From Lactifluus volemus (lineage: Eukaryota > Basidiomycota > Agaricomycetes > Russulales > Russulaceae), in assembly GCA_022376515.1 (NCBI GenBank), contig WTXI01000015.1:558001-622000 (forward strand): a stretch of DNA of 64,000 nt. The letters are read 5' to 3'. The translations under genes and the position numbers were made by a program. The notes under the pieces are model-generated. The model did no database searches and was not told where the DNA came from. It worked only from the letters and a program-made list of their open reading frames with translations. Numbering within the stretch: the stretch's first letter is position 1; every line of letters begins with the position of its first letter. Of the stretch, positions 11,930 through 22,800 are shown one piece after another.

Positions 11930-12017
11930 TCCTTCGGGCTGGAATTGAACCAGCAACCTTGAGATATCATAAATGTTCTGTTATAGTCCCATGCTCTTCC
12001 AGTTGAGCCACCGAAGG
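11930..12017 (-). tRNA. tRNA-Tyr-like gene, anticodon AUA, 15-nt intron
   Basis: The minus strand folds into a complete cloverleaf. The acceptor arm is CCTTCGG/CCGAAGG, the D arm GCTC/GAGC, the anticodon arm TGGGA/TCTCA and the T arm GCTGG/CCAGC with loop TTCAATT. Length is 88 nt: 73 tRNA bases plus an inferred 15-nt intron after position 37. Pair C1-G72, discriminator A73 and an intron at 37/38 are hallmarks of eukaryotic tRNA-Tyr, and the arms resemble that tRNA. The anticodon loop reads CTATAA, so the anticodon is AUA where GUA is expected. Internal A box (TGGCTCAACTGG) and B box (GGTTCAATTCC) match Pol III consensus. It may be a functional variant or a point-mutated copy lying next to mobile DNA. 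Confidence 0.8.
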
Positions 12018-12084
12018 TTAACTACCAATGCAGTGTCCTGCATGATGAAAAGAGTATGTGGGATGATGAAGGTTGCCTGTTCAA

Positions 12085-12215
12085 CATCAGCAAAATGTTT
12101 ATATGCTAGAGTTACTTGCGACGCTAGAGATGCCTAGCCGTCCTAGCTTACCTATTTCTAGGCATCCTAGCCAGTTCCTAGCACGAATTCGACTTTTCTA
12201 GGTACCCTAGAATTT
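12085..12215. repeat. Left TIR and CTAG-rich subterminal region (second copy at 56,816)
   Basis: The block matches 56,816-56,958 closely. Both begin CATCAGCAAAATGTTTATAT and continue through many CTAG motifs to TAGAATTTGTACT. Confidence 0.8.
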
Positions 12216-12242
12216 GTACTTGACCTAGGTATATTAAACGCG

Positions 12243-12270
12243 GCACAAGATCAGAAAACGATCTCGTGTG
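12243..12270. repeat. Subterminal hairpin shared with the second element
   Basis: The arms CACAAGATC and GATCTCGTGTG pair imperfectly around an A-rich loop. A diverged copy with the same arms lies at about 57,257-57,284 in the element at 56,816. Confidence 0.5.
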
Positions 12271-12339
12271 CGTGGTGGTCGATATATTTGTTGACGTAAT
12301 ATCCTCTAAATGTGTCTAGTGATATCGATGAATTGATCT

Positions 12340-15300
12340 CTAATGGTAAAGGATGACTACCATAGATTGGATAAGATGAGCAGCACGTAATATTGCATCA
12401 AGATGAATTACAGCCCGGTTCCGTCTGTTGCGGATATAATCTGGACGTATCACCCACATGCCAGTGACGTGATCCACGCCCACCCTCGTAAACCATTCAA
12501 CTAACGCACATGGAAATTTAACATCATTGTACGTGAAAGAAAAAAATAATCGAATGCGTGCAACATTGAGTCCACGCATTCCCGGCTTCTTGTCATCCTC
12601 GACCACGAAGACGGTGTCATGTCTTGGTCCCTTGCCGCGCCATGAAGGTGTCGCTCGTATGCACTCGCGTCGCATGCCCCGGATGCCACTAGGATCGCTT
12701 GGGGCAAAGAAGGTTGCTGTGGCCGAGTGGAAGACGTGAACCGTAGTTGTGATCCGCAGAAAGCTTGCCAGTGCACCTCCCGGGCCAGCACCAAGCTGAT
12801 CAGCAAGGAACCTTTGCGTCAGCGCAGGGAGGTCGGTTTCATCTAGCTTTGCTGCAAGTTCTTGTAGAGTCTGAGGATAGTTTTTCACTAGTTCGGTATA
12901 GTATATCAGTTCCAAACTCGTATAAATAGCATAGATAATTACTACAGTACTCACTGCGTGAGCGTGCAAGGACAACATGCCCAAGCACGTTATCATCGGC
13001 CGGCTCTCCATCTGAGTCGTCATCATCGCCGCCGTCATCGCCGCCGTCATCATCGCCGCCGTCATCATCGCCGCCGTCACCATCGCCACTCGTGGGTGGG
13101 CCATCATCTCGGGGGGGAGGAACGAGACACCAGAAGGAGGAATATGGCCCGCTGGCAACATCCCACGGGAAACGAAGTCCGAGTGCATTGCTGTGAGTTT
13201 GTCAAGGCGCTGATTTATTGAAAGAATCTGTCCGAGTGCTTCAAACCGACTAGAGCGCCGCCATGGTTTCTTCACAGCAGTAATATGTCGAGACTCTGTG
13301 ATGGATGAGCAAAGCCCACTTGGTGCACCAAAGTCTTGGATGAGGACGTGATAGTGCGTCAGCATATGTTGACGTGGAAGAAAGAAACCGGACGGCCGGA
13401 CACCAGTAGCACGAAATATTTCGCGTAGTTGCAGGAACTTGGAAAAGGAGGTATCAAACTGCTTCAAGGCGTCCTCATCTATGACTTGGCGGCGGGCGAT
13501 GTAGCAAGTGTCGAGAAAAGCCGAGATGCATGTTACCATATCGTCTGGCACATACCCAACGATCGCAGGTAGATAAACCTATATCAAGATTAAGTCGTGG
13601 GAATTACACCATCAGCGGTGTGGGCATACCTTCATCAGCGCTTTAGAATCGTCCCCTGTCCATTGCTTGAAGCGACGACCATGCGGGAAGCGGCGAAGAC
13701 CAGGGAATGACGGCACAGCAGCAATTCTTACTCGGTGTGTGAGCTCGATACCAGTGTGAAAAGAGAATTTGTGACGTACCGACGATCGATGTCATCAAGA
13801 ACTTTGTTCGCTTGACCGCGATACGTCTGTGTCAAGTAGTCGCACACCCAAGTTACAAGGTGGTCCTTGAATCCCCCTTTGATAACCTGGTGTAAAAGGT
13901 CCGGTGACATCATCTCGTGGATATCGGCGCGTGGAAAATCCGCTGTAAATGGCTATAATATCCGAGTCTGTTAGTAATGCGTAGATTGAGTTGCATATTT
14001 TATACTCACAACGACGTCATCATCGATTCCGTATTTGTCCCAAAGTGCCCTGGAGTCTAGAAGCTTGATGAGCTCATCGGTGAGATTTCTTGTTCGCGGT
14101 CCTGACGCTCTGCCGGAATCACTTGGTGAGGCAGTACACCTATTGCAGTATCAGTATCGAGTTGCTGATCCAAACTAGGAGGCTACTTACCTTGGGCACC
14201 AGCCCTGGACGATCCCGGTTAGCATGACTTGTTCAGGGTAGTCAGCAATGAAGGCCACCAAGTCAAAAATGACCCGCCGGTAGTGGCCATCTGGGCAGCG
14301 CCGGATGACTGGACTCGTCATCCCAGGTTGAAGGGTTCGCAGTATCGCCGATATTGACGCATGTACAGCTGGCGCTTGAATTTGCGAAACTCAGGGTCGT
14401 TGTCATACCTGCGGTCACCTAGATCATCATGTACATATGGGCTTGAACTTACATCGGTAGAAGTAAAATATAACATACCTTTGGGGATAGCAAGAAACGC
14501 TATTGGAATCACAGCATTGCGGTGCGCACATCGCACTTTATTGTGCGGATTACCTATGGACAGGTACAAGGGGTGATATTCCACGTGTCCCGTCGCAACC
14601 GATACCGTGGTCTTGTCACTGCCTAAAATCAGTGGACAGTACATCGCGCCAAATGAACTATCGGGATGGTGCAGCGCGATGTCATCCTTTTGATTGAGAA
14701 GTCATCAACTTAGCGTATGGATGATGAATGCAACACTTAGTACTTACGCAGTGATTCCAGGCTATGTTTGCAGACATGAAGTTGCTCCAACAACGCTTAC
14801 CACGCTTGTCTAGCTCAATGTAAGGACGCATGTCAAATTGTCCATCAAAGTCGGGATTATCTAGCATTGTGCGTACAACTTCGTCAGGATCTCGATACCA
14901 TACCTCGTAGTCTGTCCGTTTCCAGCTAGGAGCGCTCCTAGGAATGCTCTCAGAGAATCCAGCAACAAGGCATCTCCATGTAACGCCACCAAGGGATGAC
15001 GAGTCAACTGTCGCGTACATGTGCTGGTGAGACCGGAATGGGCTGGATGTGCCAAAGCCATCCATAGATGATGCCCACAGCTCCATCAACAAGTCAATAC
15101 TTGTGGCCGACATCTCAACACGGCGGTACAGAAGGTCGGCTACAAGGAATTGGAGCTTGTTCTCGAATGGGGTCCAGTCATCGGGTGTCGCGTGCGCACG
15201 GGGTGTTGGTTGACTCCCGGGAGGAAGGAACGTCCCGTTGGCATCGCAGGGAAGAGCTTGTTGAGGGATCGTCACTAATGTACATAAAAGTGAAGAAAAC

Positions 15301-15511
15301 CCTTACCCTTTAGGTGAGGATGTTCGATCCGTTGGCTGCCATGTGGCGGTGGTGCTTGTGTGGACTCAGGGATGGACTGACTTTGTCCTGGATAGGAACG
15401 GACGTTGGAATTGATGTGGAACGTGCGGACATGATAGGTGCGGCCATGCTGACTCTTGAACATAAGGGGGCACCCAGAAAACAAGCAAGGGAGTCTGGAT
15501 GATGACGACAT
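12340..15511 (-). CDS. Plavaka/KDZ-type transposase, intron-containing, one apparent frameshift
   Basis: The gene starts at 15511 with a C2H2-like finger (CLFSGC, then HVRTFH) and ends at 12340-12342. Reading through introns gives the family landmarks in order: LYRRVEMSATS, a DDE-like core with LILGSDKTTVSVATG, LYLSIGNPHNKVRCAHRNA, WCPRCTASP, SPDLLHQVIKGGFKDHLVTW, then LFLPRQHMLTHY-like and GLCSSITESRHITAVKKPWR motifs, and a C-terminal VIHLDAILRAAHLIQ. It would cut and rejoin the element's ends. A GGC/GAT-rich microsatellite (13018-13086) encodes an Asp/Gly linker in the true frame. A shift at the G run 13111-13117 (C7 on the coding strand) separates that linker from the upstream exon. Exact splice sites were not all resolved. 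Fragments such as 13728-13913 and 14682-15275 are its exons. Confidence 0.8.
13018..13086. repeat. GCC/GTC/ATC microsatellite inside the transposase gene
   Basis: Repeated units of CATCATCGCCGCCGT occur here. On the coding strand, in the frame joined to downstream exons, they give an acidic Asp/Gly-rich linker. Confidence 0.7.
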
Positions 15512-15689
15512 GGTGAGAGTGAAGAGGTGGTGACGGAGAGGAAGGACTTACTGAATGGGTGATTGTGTAGCCAATAATCCAGCTGACATGCACGGGCATG
15601 AGGCTTCGAAGACAGGGAGGACTCAGAGGGACATGTCATGGTCTATCAGAGATAGAGTTACACGTGTTAGCTGTGGTGCATAGCAAATC

Positions 15690-16188
15690 ACCCGGGGAAA
15701 GGCATGCGCCGGTTGCTACTGAATGACAAGAAACCAATTGAGCTGCACACCGCTCGTTACCGTCGATAAGGAACCGGCGAAAGTTGCGCACCGGCCGTGA
15801 ATGAATTGAAAGGCTGTACAGCAAGGAATGCGAGAAAAATATACGGCGTTCGCTACTGAATGCCAAGGAACCGGAGAGAAGTGCGCACCGGTCGCCAAGA
15901 ATAGGACCGAAGGGGCACACCAGAATTAAGAGGTCAGAAAGAAGCAGAAATGGCATACAGCCTGAGCAGGGAACACGAAATAAATGGTAATGTGGATCTG
16001 TTGGTGGTGAATAAGATGGGAATACGAGCAATGATTGAAAGCGGGGGAACTACGCACCGCTCGCTACTGATCGATAAAGAACCGGGGAAAGTTGTGCACC
16101 GGTTGTACCATGCGCCATTTTCTTGACAAGTGAAAATGGACCGATCGCTACTGAATTACAATGAACCGGGGAAAGTTGCGCACCGGTC
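15690..16188. promoter_or_regulatory. Iterons between the divergent transposon genes
   Basis: At least five copies of a unit of about 45 bp, whose fuller form is CGCTACTGAAT followed by GAACCGGGGAAAGTTGCGC and ACCGGT. They lie at about 15690-15720, 15751-15796, 15851-15894, 16062-16104 and 16145-16188. A second sequence, GTGAATTGAAAGG-GTGTACAG, recurs after two of them (near 15,798 and 16,192). They occupy the gap between the transposase start (15511) and the companion gene start (16605), so a promoter or transposase-binding role is plausible but unproven. Confidence 0.6.
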
Positions 16189-16604
16189 ATGAGTGAATTG
16201 AAAGGGTGTACAGTAAGTATGCATCGCTAGTTGCAAGCGGTAGTCACGATTGTGGTCAGGATGTTTGCCAGGGGGCGGGCAGCAAGAAAACGCAGAGAAA
16301 ATGTATATCTATCAGTGGGAGAATAAGACAGCAACGTGAGTAATTACTGAAAGTTGCTGAGACCAGGGAGACTCGGTCACCAGTCTTGGAAGGAGAGGGG
16401 AGCGCAGCAACACAGAGGAGCATACGCACTGTGATCTCACAAGCGACGGCCGCCATTTTAGTCGGTACTGGTGGCAGTAAATGCCGTCGGGACTAGACAT
16501 GAAAGGAAAAATGGGGTCAGTGCGATATCTCAGAAATAGTTGTTCAAACGTCGACACGTAAGGAATAAGCCTTCCCAGACCCCCAATCTCTCGAAGTCTC
16601 TAAC

Positions 16605-19524
16605 ATGCCAATCACTACCCGAAAACAAAATGCAGAGACGCACCCAGGGCGAGTTGTCCTCGACACCCAGAAGAAGCGTCGTACTCCTCAGCAGATCTTA
16701 GATGATAGGATGCGGGCGGAGGCAGCAGCCGCAGAAGCGGCAGAAAGAGCAGAAGCCACTTTAGAAGAAATCGTCGGCCGTATCAACGAACTCGAAGACG
16801 AGATCCAGCGAGACTCTCAGTTGACACAAAAGCACGCGACTCGGCCGGATTTGCGTCACAGTGGACAGGCAAGCACGCAGTCGAAGTTCATGACGAGGCA
16901 GATGAAACATGCACATGCTGCCCAAGTAGATGCCAGTGAGCAGATTGATGAGGAAGACAGGTAATTCACGACTCACCTCTGACATGATCGCTTTTACTGA
17001 CCTTGACAATAGCTGTAGCATCTACTCTGCTGGTTGGAAAAGCAACAGGGCCAGCCCCACGGCGTTTTACGACGATGTATCGACTGTATCACCGGCGTCG
17101 TTCACTGATGGTGAATCAATAATTGATGTCATCAGCAATGAAGAGTGGGACAAGAGAGCCAGCGAATGCATCGAGGACGACGCAGTATCGGCGTATGTGG
17201 ACGACGGAGTGGAAAATGAAGAAGACATGGGTAACGTTGATAAGACTGTTGACAAGGTGTGTCCGCCTCGTGTTTTTTGAGTTTGATGGGAAACTTAGGT
17301 TTGCGATGATAGGCACGCCCCGGAGCCGAAATTGATGACTTGAACGCACCCCGTGATCGAGCCACGACTCGAGTGCGTTCACAGCCATCTGAACCAGTAT
17401 CTCGACCAAGGCCCCGTCCAATATACGAACGCATTGCTGACGAGTAAGTAATAGTGCAACCCAAAGCTTAGACCTAAGGCTAACAGCAATTAGGAATGAG
17501 AATGAATCGTGCACTCCATCCGTGACGCAGCTAACCGCGACGCCGTCACCTCCACCGCCTGCTCAGCCCCGGCAAAGCATAGCGATTAAACGAAAAGTCC
17601 AGGCTAATTTCGCAGAGTGAGTTATAGATGTAACCCAAAGTTTGAGGCTCACCACCATTAGGTTGGATCGCGCCAAGCGTGCAAGGACCGTGACAGGAGC
17701 AAACGCCGGCCTGCTTGACGACTGGAAAACGAATGCCGCGGCAGGTACAGTAACACCCCCCCTTCCGTGTTAACCACAAGGCTCACTAGAAATCCATCGA
17801 TACAACAGCACAACTAAGTAAGAAAGGACGCAGCCACGTCCACAGCGCGCCCAGACCCATGGCTCAAGAGATAGACATCAGCACCAGCTCAGGTTCCAGC
17901 GTGACGATGGCCCAGGCGTCGATATGCGAGTCTCACAACGAAGAATCGGAAGATGTGCTTGGTCGAGTAAGGGCTCGCAAGTCTACTGTGGGTCAAGCCT
18001 CCAGAGTGGCTCAGAGCAGATCAAAAGGTGCCGCGCTCACTGGCAGCAATAGGGTTGGCGGTGGGCGGGAGACTGCACAGGTAAGATCCAAATTGTGTTT
18101 GATCTATGTATGATTGTCAGCTCCTCGTCGAAATAGATGGGCATTGTCCTTAACCAGGATCCGACGGGCACTATGATGGAGGGAAATACCAAAGCGCCTC
18201 AGCGTCTCAGGAAGACAAGATATATGACAACCGATCTGCCTTTTCCCGGTCCACCAAATGGCGAAAATATAAAGACGTGGCAAAACACTGTTGTACCTTC
18301 CTTGCTAATCTGGGCCGGAACGCAGGCCGACCCCTTTGGCGCGAACGCCAGGATGCGTGGCCCTTTGGCGGGCTTTTGGTCATCAGCATTCCCTGATTCT
18401 GTGCTTAGTGAACATGAACTAGATATAGTCCTGAGTGTGGTATGTACTGGAATCAGACAAGTGGACATGCGTTATTGACCCTCCCAGGCCGAGACTTTGC
18501 TCAACAACTGGCGCAGCGAGATAGGGAAGAGTGGGTACCGAGCAATCGTAGACTTGTGGCTCGAGGATCCGGCCACGTTTGGCAACGCAGAAGCTCGCGC
18601 CGAATACATTGAAAAGGCATTGCACGGCTTCAAATTCATTCATAAGAACCCAGATGCAGCGAAGGTACGCCTATATACATCATATTACTGTGCCTGACAT
18701 AGCCACCAGGAAATGCGTGCTACATTTTGCTCGAGTTTGATTGCCAAGGTATATTCTGTGCACCTGCGGAGGATCCTACCGCTCGATGACTCAGAGGTAA
18801 ACGAATGCCCTCGGCAAATAGGGGCATTGGCACTTGCAACGGCTGCAGTAACGTCCCATTCCATTTACTATTATTACCATGATCATTACTTATCTAGTGT
18901 TACAGGTCGAGCGTGGTCTGTCCGCGTTTAAGACCGGGGAGGATAGTATAAAGGTATCACGTCCCATTTTGTTTTGGTGGCGTTGTTACTTATCTAGCGC
19001 TACAGGCCGAGCGCAATCAGACCCGGATCAACTCGAAGACCAAGGAGGATGGTTCAACGGCATCCGAGCAAGAATCCGAGTCCAAGGTCAATTCTCGTGT
19101 GTGGAGCTTCTCCGATAATCCCTGGGGGAGGAAGACTCGCAGCTGGGTCGGGACCACCAGACGGCTTAATGATCGCCACTGGGCTCAAGTCGTTGAGGAA
19201 GCGTGGAAATACCTCCCAGCCAAAATGGTGAACGCACTGAACATGGACGGTGATCAAGGTGAATTAGTTGATCTCCGCGCTTGCATTGATTTGGATTGGT
19301 GCGTATTTTTATCATTCTCTTATCATTGCGAGCTCAAGTGTATGCAAAGATCCCTCGCGCATAACTGTCACGCGGTGAAGAACCCCGTATCTGCGGGGCT
19401 GGAGACAGATCAATCGGGTGATAAAGAACTTCGGCTAGATACCCATGTTATTGAATTACATATAGAAATGTTATCTGGTTTTGGACTGTCATTTCTCAGG
19501 CACGAAAACAGCGAGAATTACTAG
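16605..19524 (+). CDS. Transposon companion protein of unknown function
   Basis: The start at 16605 gives MPITTRKQNAETHPGRVVLD followed by an Ala/Glu-rich coiled-coil stretch. After several short introns (for example from 16961 to the AG before CTGTAGC near 17011) the frame continues through a Ser/Asp-rich middle into a conserved globular region: YMTTDLPFPGPPNGENIKTW, LLIWAGTQADPFGAN, TLLNNWRSEIGKSGYRAIVD, FKFIHKNPDAAKE and IGALALATAAVERGLSAFKTG. I recognise this type of ORF as a frequent partner of Agaricomycete transposons but know no biochemical function. The stop is 19522-19524 if the last exon is read through; an intron at the GTGCG near 19300 is an alternative. Its divergent placement and shared iterons suggest co-regulation with the transposase. 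Confidence 0.6.
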
Positions 19525-19584
19525 CACTAGGCACGAAATCTAGCCCAAGAAGTCAGAATTGCTCTAGATGTGAAAGTAGCGAAA

Positions 19585-19668
19585 GTTGAAAAACTAGTGA
19601 AAGTAGCAAAACTAGTGAAAGTAGCAAAACTAGTGAAAGTAGCAAAACTAGTGAAAGTAGCAAAACTT
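19585..19668 (+). repeat. 18-bp tandem repeat, about 4.5 copies
   Basis: The unit AAAACTAGTGAAAGTAGC is repeated in the right subterminal zone of the 7.7-kb transposon. The corresponding place in the second element (about 59,765-59,785) has only one unit. Confidence 0.85.
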
Positions 19669-19669
19669 G

Positions 19670-19819
19670 GCGTACCTAGAGCTTGCCTAGATCTAGATCA
19701 GCTTCCTAAGTCGAGGCAAGTCTGCTTTCGCTAGCACAGGAACTTGATTACTAAACGTGACTAGGTGACACTAGCGGGCCTAGATCTAGCAACTCTAGCA
19801 CCGCAACATTTTCCTGATG
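19670..19819. repeat. Right subterminal region and TIR (second copy at 59,787-59,944)
   Basis: The two copies share CCTAGAGCTTGCCTAGA, AAGTCGAGGCAAGTCTGC and the terminal CAACATTTTCCTGATG. Confidence 0.85.
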
Positions 19820-22800
19820 AAGTGTCTGTTGCACGAAACCCACATTACTTGGGATTGCAACAAAAAATAGCACGACTCAATGCATCTACGGAGTCTAATC
19901 AAAGCTAGTTGCTAAGGGGAAAGAGTGACAAAGGTACTTCAATAAGCAATAGATGACAGTGACATCACCGACTTTTCCATTTCCCCACGCGTACCAAGAC
20001 GTCCATACGCCAATCGTTGGGCACTGGATCTTATTGCCTGCGTCACTCCCGAAATGAGGGCACTCGATATCCAGAGCGTCTTCATACTATGGAACTGCGT
20101 GATGATTTCGCTCCATAGGTTGGGGTCAACCTCGTCATGTCACTCCACGGGCAACTGACCTTGGTGGTATTTGATGAACAGATCCTTCATATTCGCAAAG
20201 TTTGGTGTAAGTATCATTCATGGGATAATACTCTACGCAGTGACGGTGGGTTGGCTTAGTCCGCCAGCATTGCGCTTCGGAGATGTTGCAGCCGCACTTG
20301 GTGCCATGTTTCCAACATTCGAGGCAACGGTACTTACTTTATAAGCTCTGCTGCATACGGTGAGCACGCTGTCCATTCGCGAACCAAGTAACTAGATGCT
20401 TTAAAACGTGTTCGAAGTGACCTTCTCCGAGTCATTGGGGATGACCACCGAGGGCTAAATTTATTCCACGAAATGATAATGATAGCATTGTTTTTCGTGA
20501 CTTCCTTATCTGAACGTACAGCATATCAATCTTGCGTCCTGAGGACTTTCCTCTTGCCTTTTCCATTTGGAATATCGTCAACAGTCCTTGCAGAATACTG
20601 ATACACGTGATTTTTGGGGTTCACGAAAGTCCATCACCGGTGAAGGCGATGGAGGTCCAGTACGCTGAAAATGTGTTTTGCGGTGGGTTGAGGTACTGGC
20701 TGAGGATGCATATTATGGTACGCGAGGGACATTATCTGCCCTGATTCGTTGCGTTCGCAACGAGATGGCCTTAAGGAACTGCTTCTCTGTACGAGATGAG
20801 TCTTGGTATTTCACATTGGCTCAAGACGTTGGACGTACTGGTTATGATAACGGGCCGTCGGTCCTTGTACATGTTTTCCAAGCCAGACCCCCACACACTC
20901 TTGGGTCATGATATCCTCCTTGCAGCAGCTCCACACGTCGCTTCAGATGGATATAAGTCGTATAAAATGGTTTGCGCATTCCGCGATGTCTGTGACTCTA
21001 CCATGCCCCCATCAAGCTGCCGCACTAGGCCACCGCAAGAAAAACGATCAAGGAGTTCATCCAGTGGGGCATAACCGCGTGGTCATCATCGCTATAGCCT
21101 CTCCAAAATTGTACGGCACAACCTGGTGTCAGTTCGCGAGGTTGAGGTAAATCAATGCTCCCACGCGCACATGATCTGTTCATCACGTGACACTCAAACA
21201 GCTTGCCAGCTTTGCGTTCTTTCATGGACGTGAGGTTATATTCATCATTGGCGGCATTGTCTTTCTTCCGTCTGTGTCTACCAGCACATCTCCCGTTTTT
21301 CTAATGACTGACTCTATCTACTGGAGGATATGATCCTTGTCCGGATGTGGATGTATGTTGAATTTTTCTTATCGCGGAAGCGACCATGACTTGTTTTCTT
21401 TTCCTAGCTGAAGAGAGCTCTTTTCCCAACCATTCAGTAATCATCAGCGTTCTTCTGTCTTCCCGTCCTGACTATGCTCATCTGGAGATAATGTCAAACC
21501 ATGTAGCAGTAGACCATATTCCGGGATCTCATCCGCGGCTGGAATTAACAACATCGTCCAGACATGGAGATTTTGCCGAGTAAGACTGCCCCGTGCGAGT
21601 CATGTGTCGTGCAGACTTCTGGGAGTTGTATTCGTGCAATCTTTTCCCTGTCTGTGATCCATTACTGCCTGTCTTTGCGCGCGCGAAATGGATGAACGCA
21701 ATTCACCCCCAGCAACTCAGAGCAAGGATTGAGCCGGAACGAGGATATGTCTAATCCTTGTGTTTGCATTTGCCGAATTTTGACCGAGTTACCACAGCAT
21801 TCCGGAAAGCTGTACTAATACACAGGCCAGGGAGCTAACATCGCCTTCTTTGGCTATCCTTGAAGTACTGTATTATATTGTCTTTAGGTCCCGATTCATC
21901 GACATATATAACAATAATTTGCGATACAAGAGCTCATCCTAGCTGATCGAGTTGAGATGCTGCTATTCTCCACGGATACCTTTACTGGGCACTCTTCATT
22001 AGAAGGCCAGAACGAAACCATTCATCTAGGAATGGTTGCTGGGTGTTCACCGCTGAACATCGAGTCCGGTTTTCTGGACCTTCTCTTGTTCAACTGCTCC
22101 GATGTAACCATTGGTCCCACGTACACCTTCACGCATTCGAGTGTGCATGTTACATCCTATCCAGTTGCGGTTCTGAATGTGAACTCCTCTCGACGGTCTT
22201 GGCATCCTGGCGCGACATGCTCTATGCTCTATGCTCTACGTGTAGCCGCTTGGTGCATGATGCCTTTTTGAAATTCGGGTATGATTCAAGACGATGGCCA
22301 CCTCAGCACAACTGGCACGTGATCAGGACACGTCCCACTTTGTCGGTATGAAGAGGTTCCCATCTCACTTACTGCGCAATCAAGCATTGCCTTGGCTGAC
22401 AAAAGTGTCCAAGAATGTACTTCATGTCGGTTTCGTGCGGTGAGCTTGGTGGTGAGTTACGTAGGAGGACCCTCATACGTGGACCCTGTCAGCCCAGGTC
22501 CTCTTTATTTGTCCCGAACCAAACAGGGCCTCATGAAGAATATATAAGACACGCTCTTTCTTTCTTCCCTACCACCATACCCTCATCTCAATCCATCATC
22601 ATTCCTCCTCATTCACATCAGGCTTCATACCGACGCCCATACCTGCGCGCCAATACTCCCAGTTCCACGTGCCATACGTCTATTAATCTCTGCTCATCTC
22701 GTCCCATATACATCGTGCGTCTTACCTTTCATTCCTATCCATTGACTTTGCCCCTCTTATAAGCCTGTGTTACTATCCTAACCCAGCCTACCTCCCTTCA

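Larger units (their letters stand above)
12085..19819. mobile_element. Plavaka/KDZ-type DNA transposon, about 7.7 kb, terminal inverted repeats
   Basis: The left end reads CATCAGCAAAATGTTTATAT, followed by GCTAGAGTTAC. The right end, read inward, starts CATCAGGAAAATGTTGCGG, followed by TGCTAGAGTTGC. These form imperfect terminal inverted repeats. Each end is followed by a subterminal zone crowded with CTAG tetramers. Inside are a transposase gene on the minus strand and a companion gene on the plus strand, divergently arranged around a region of iterons. Flanking bases offer at most a 2-bp match (AA/AA), so the target-site duplication is unresolved. Both genes are nearly complete, so this is a potentially autonomous or recently active copy. 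The superfamily name follows the transposase motifs. Confidence 0.8.

Noticed and set aside
15716..16031. Minus-strand open frames upstream of the transposase start
   Set aside because: They overlap the iteron region, show no similarity to the transposase family and are explained by the repeats.
19585..19668. CRISPR-like array
   Set aside because: Units are adjacent without spacers, and the host is a eukaryote; it is a simple tandem repeat.
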